Program-made: the position numbers and the translations under genes
Source: Chloroflexota bacterium
GTDB taxonomy: Bacteria > Chloroflexota > Dehalococcoidia > DSTF01 > JACRBR01
Direction: 5' to 3'
Length of the DNA: 7,841 bases
NCBI GenBank assembly: GCA_016213125.1
Contig: JACRBR010000139.1
Location: 1-7,841 of the forward strand
Part shown: positions 6,222 through 7,841 of the stretch, one piece after another
Position numbering within the stretch: the first letter of the stretch is position 1
Layout: each line of letters begins with the position of its first letter
Notes under the pieces: model-generated
Told to the model about the DNA's origin: nothing
Databases searched by the model: none
The model's input: only the letters and a program-made list of their open reading frames with translations

Positions 6222-6897
6222 GGTCTGGTCCTTCGATTGCCCAACGTTCAAGGATGCGTGAGACGTAGCGCCAGGAGCGCGCGTTCTGCGAGGCCGCCTC
6301 GCGGAAGGCGGCTTCGAGCCACTCCGGGGGATAGAGGCGTTCAGCCTCGGCGAGCTCGTCGGCGATAAGGGGTGAGAGCGTGCCGACGAGGGACTCGTAG
6401 AGGGTGAAGATGTTCGAGCGCTGGGGCGCCGCGGGTTGCTGGCGGACGACGGCGCCAAGATCGACGGCGCCGGTGCGGACGGCCTCAAGGCCGCGGCGGT
6501 CGGCGGGGGCGTTGAGGAAGTAGAGGTCGATGCGCTCCCCTTCCCGCTCGACGGTGAGGGGGAGGAGGATGCCGAGCTCGACGGCGCGGGCGAGGCCGCG
6601 GGCGATGACGTCCGCCGGGGCGGTCTCGGGGTGGAGTTCGTTCGGCACTTTTGTGTTTTCGCGCAGGAACTGGGGTGGGAGGCTGCGGTTTTCGGAAGCT
6701 GAGGCGAGGGCGGGCTCGGCGGCGAGATTTGTTCTTGTTATGTAACGTGGGAAGCCCTTCTTGCCTGCCAGGGTGTGGAAGGCGCACAGGACGACCGCCA
6801 GGTCGCGGGACTCCGTGAGCTGGGGGAGGAGGTCGGTGAAGAAGACGTCGGGAATGGGGGTAGATTTCGCGCGGGAGGGGAAGCCGGGGAAGGTCAT
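6136..6897 (-). CDS. DnaD-domain (DnaD/DnaB_2-type) primosome protein
   Basis: Probable primosome component acting with the helicase and its loader on DNA. It has 253 residues, ATG at 6897, with GAGG six bases upstream. Residues about 14-60 (IPDVFFTDLLPQL...YITRTNLA) and the helical stretch to about 130 look like an N-terminal winged-helix DNA-binding region, as in DnaD proteins. Residues 138-160 are a linker. About 161-223 matches the C-terminal DnaD domain: NIFTLYESLVGTLSPLIADE, a helix ending LYPPEWLEAAFREA, then the characteristic SWRYVSRILERWAIEG resembling the YxxxIL..W signature. The tail (224-253) is charged and basic. The gene lies 132 bases after dnaB on the same strand and its 3' end overlaps the DnaC-like gene by 86 bases in another frame, so translation of the two is likely coupled. 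The C-terminal domain is the firm part; the winged helix is inferred. Confidence 0.88.
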   Translation of the reverse strand: MTFPGFPSRAKSTPIPDVFFTDLLPQLTESRDLAVVLCAFHTLAGKKGFPRYITRTNLAAEPALASASENRSLPPQFLRENTKVPNELHPETAPADVIARGLARAVELGILLPLTVEREGERIDLYFLNAPADRRGLEAVRTGAVDLGAVVRQQPAAPQRSNIFTLYESLVGTLSPLIADELAEAERLYPPEWLEAAFREAASQNARSWRYVSRILERWAIEGPDHATTERGAAEDRYFRGKYGKILKQRLQP

Positions 6898-6987
6898 TGG
6901 GGGCCTCGGGTGCGCCGGTGTGTCGTGAGGTCGACGAACGCGCGGGCTGACCGCCCCCGCTGCGGTGGGTGTGTGGCGGCCACTGCT

Positions 6988-7007
6988 CGCAGGCGGGGGC
7001 GCCTGCG
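6988..7007. other. GC-rich 8-bp hairpin in the dnaB to DnaD-gene spacer
   Basis: CGCAGGCG (6988-6995), loop GGGG, CGCCTGCG (7000-7007) is a perfect inverted repeat, in the RNA sense on the minus strand a stem with a CCCC loop. It is 22 bases after the dnaB stop and 90 bases before the DnaD-gene start. No T-tract follows in either direction. It could weaken read-through, stabilise the dnaB transcript end, or have no role. Confidence 0.4.
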
Positions 7008-7029
7008 CTCCACTTGCGCACCCTCGTCA

Positions 7030-7841
7030 TCAGGCGATCTCCTCTTCGAGGACCATGAGGTCTTCGAAGCGGGATAGATGGTTGCGGAAGCGCATGTGTA
7101 CGATGCCGGTGGGGCCGTTGCGGTGCTTGGCGACGATGAGCTTGGTGATGCCCTCCGGGTACGGCTGGTCGAAGTTGCGCATCTCCCACTCTTCTTTGGT
7201 GACGTAGATGTCCTCGCGGTAGATGAACATGACGACGTCTGCGTCCTGCTCGATGCTGCCCGACTCGCGGAGGTCGCTGAGCATGGGGATGTGGGGCTGG
7301 CGCATCTCGGGCGCGCGGGAGAGCTGGGCGGCGGCGATGACGGGGATCTCGTTCTCGACCGCGAGCATCTTCAGGCTGCGGGAGATCTCGCTGACCTCCT
7401 GGACGCGGTTATCGCGGTAGCGGCCGCCGGCGGTCATGAGCTGCAAGTAGTCGATGACGACGAGGTCGGCCTTGCGGTAGAGCTGTTCGAGGCGGCGGAG
7501 CTTCGCCTGGATCTGAGGCACGGTGGTCATGGAGGTGTTGTCGATGAAGATGTCGAGGCCGCTGAGCTCCTGGGAGGCGTTGAAGGCGCGGCGCTGCTCG
7601 AGGTCGTTCATCTGGCCGAGACGGATGCGCGAGCCATCGACGCCGCACTCCGCCGCCAGCAGGCGCTGTGCCAGCGACTCGCCGGACATCTCGAGAGAGA
7701 AGACGGCGACGCAGGCGTGGCTGCCGACAGCGGCGTTGCGGGCAAGGTTGAGGAGGAGCGCGGACTTACCGACGCTGGGGCGGGCGGCGATGACGACGAG
7801 ATCCTTTGCGTGGAAGCCGCCGAGCAGCGTGTCGAGATCCA
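7030..7841 (-). CDS. dnaB: Replicative DNA helicase DnaB, C-terminal RecA-like domain (N-terminus beyond window edge)
   Basis: Hexameric 5'-3' helicase that unwinds the replication fork and interacts with primase and loader. The 270 visible codons cover most of the C-terminal ATPase domain; the N-terminal domain and linker lie off the right edge. Numbering from the first full visible codon, Walker A is ARPSVGKSA (19-27), followed by a CVAVFSLEMSGESLAQRLL helix, Walker B LVVIDYLQLM (about 126-135), AAAQLSRAPE (about 169-178), DLRESGSIEQDADVVMFIYR (about 189-208), and the KHRNGPTG loop (about 238-245). All are hallmarks of the DnaB family with catalytic residues intact. No intein interrupts the visible part, although dnaB is a common intein site. 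The C-terminal tail is short and acidic (LEEEIA). It is first in the visible minus-strand cluster with the DnaD-domain and DnaC-like genes, which fits a primosome operon. The identity is essentially certain. Confidence 0.97.
   Translation of the reverse strand, partial: DLDTLLGGFHAKDLVVIAARPSVGKSALLLNLARNAAVGSHACVAVFSLEMSGESLAQRLLAAECGVDGSRIRLGQMNDLEQRRAFNASQELSGLDIFIDNTSMTTVPQIQAKLRRLEQLYRKADLVVIDYLQLMTAGGRYRDNRVQEVSEISRSLKMLAVENEIPVIAAAQLSRAPEMRQPHIPMLSDLRESGSIEQDADVVMFIYREDIYVTKEEWEMRNFDQPYPEGITKLIVAKHRNGPTGIVHMRFRNHLSRFEDLMVLEEEIA

Noticed and set aside
6222..6488. A longer N-terminus for the DnaC-like gene, starting at 6488.
   Set aside because: The extra 89 residues are Ser/Pro/Arg/Ala-rich without domain features and lie wholly inside the DnaD-domain gene, including its conserved domain. 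The ATG at 6221 has a good AAGGA ribosome site.

Overview
The window is high-GC bacterial DNA with six main protein genes: three on the minus strand at the right (replication), one truncated minus-strand gene at the left, and two plus-strand genes between them. No rRNA, tRNA, CRISPR array or insertion sequence was seen. Three features together suggest a Chloroflexota genome (Dehalococcoidia/SAR202/Thermomicrobia-like): a Thr-Pro-rich surface stalk ending in an 'APNTG' plus membrane tail, a membrane-fusion adaptor with repeated 'LxxGA' helical units, and a dnaB / DnaD-domain / zinc-finger DnaC-like cluster. This placement is inferred from protein style and was not tested by any search.

Left (1-3029): an envelope transport region. 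A minus-strand HlyD/MacA-type adaptor (1-1234, C-terminus beyond the edge) is divergent from a plus-strand 12-TM-class MFS exporter of the MFS_3 type (1602-3029). The 367-base gap between them holds short palindromes and a weak promoter-like pair, but no convincing gene. The two proteins may work together as an exporter plus adaptor, or the adaptor may serve an ABC transporter lying off the left edge.

Middle (3030-4817): an exported single-domain cupredoxin (best start 3343) with signal peptide, type-1 copper ligands, a stalk of about 160 residues of Thr-Pro repeats and a C-terminal sorting-like tail. Upstream is a short minus-strand reading frame (3013-3237) that may be a small gene or a gene remnant. 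Imperfect direct repeats lie on either side of the cupredoxin gene, and a perfect 12-bp hairpin sits between it and the convergent replication genes.

Right (4818-7841, minus strand): a primosome cluster read in the order dnaB (N-terminus off the right edge), DnaD-domain protein, DnaC/IstB-like ATPase. The last two overlap by 86 bases. DnaB is the replicative helicase; DnaD-domain and DnaC-like proteins are the classes expected to recruit and load it. The loader is unusual: it carries two complete AAA+ modules in tandem, and the second has lost the sensor-1 asparagine. That tandem loader and the altered copper loop of the cupredoxin are the most interesting points in the window.
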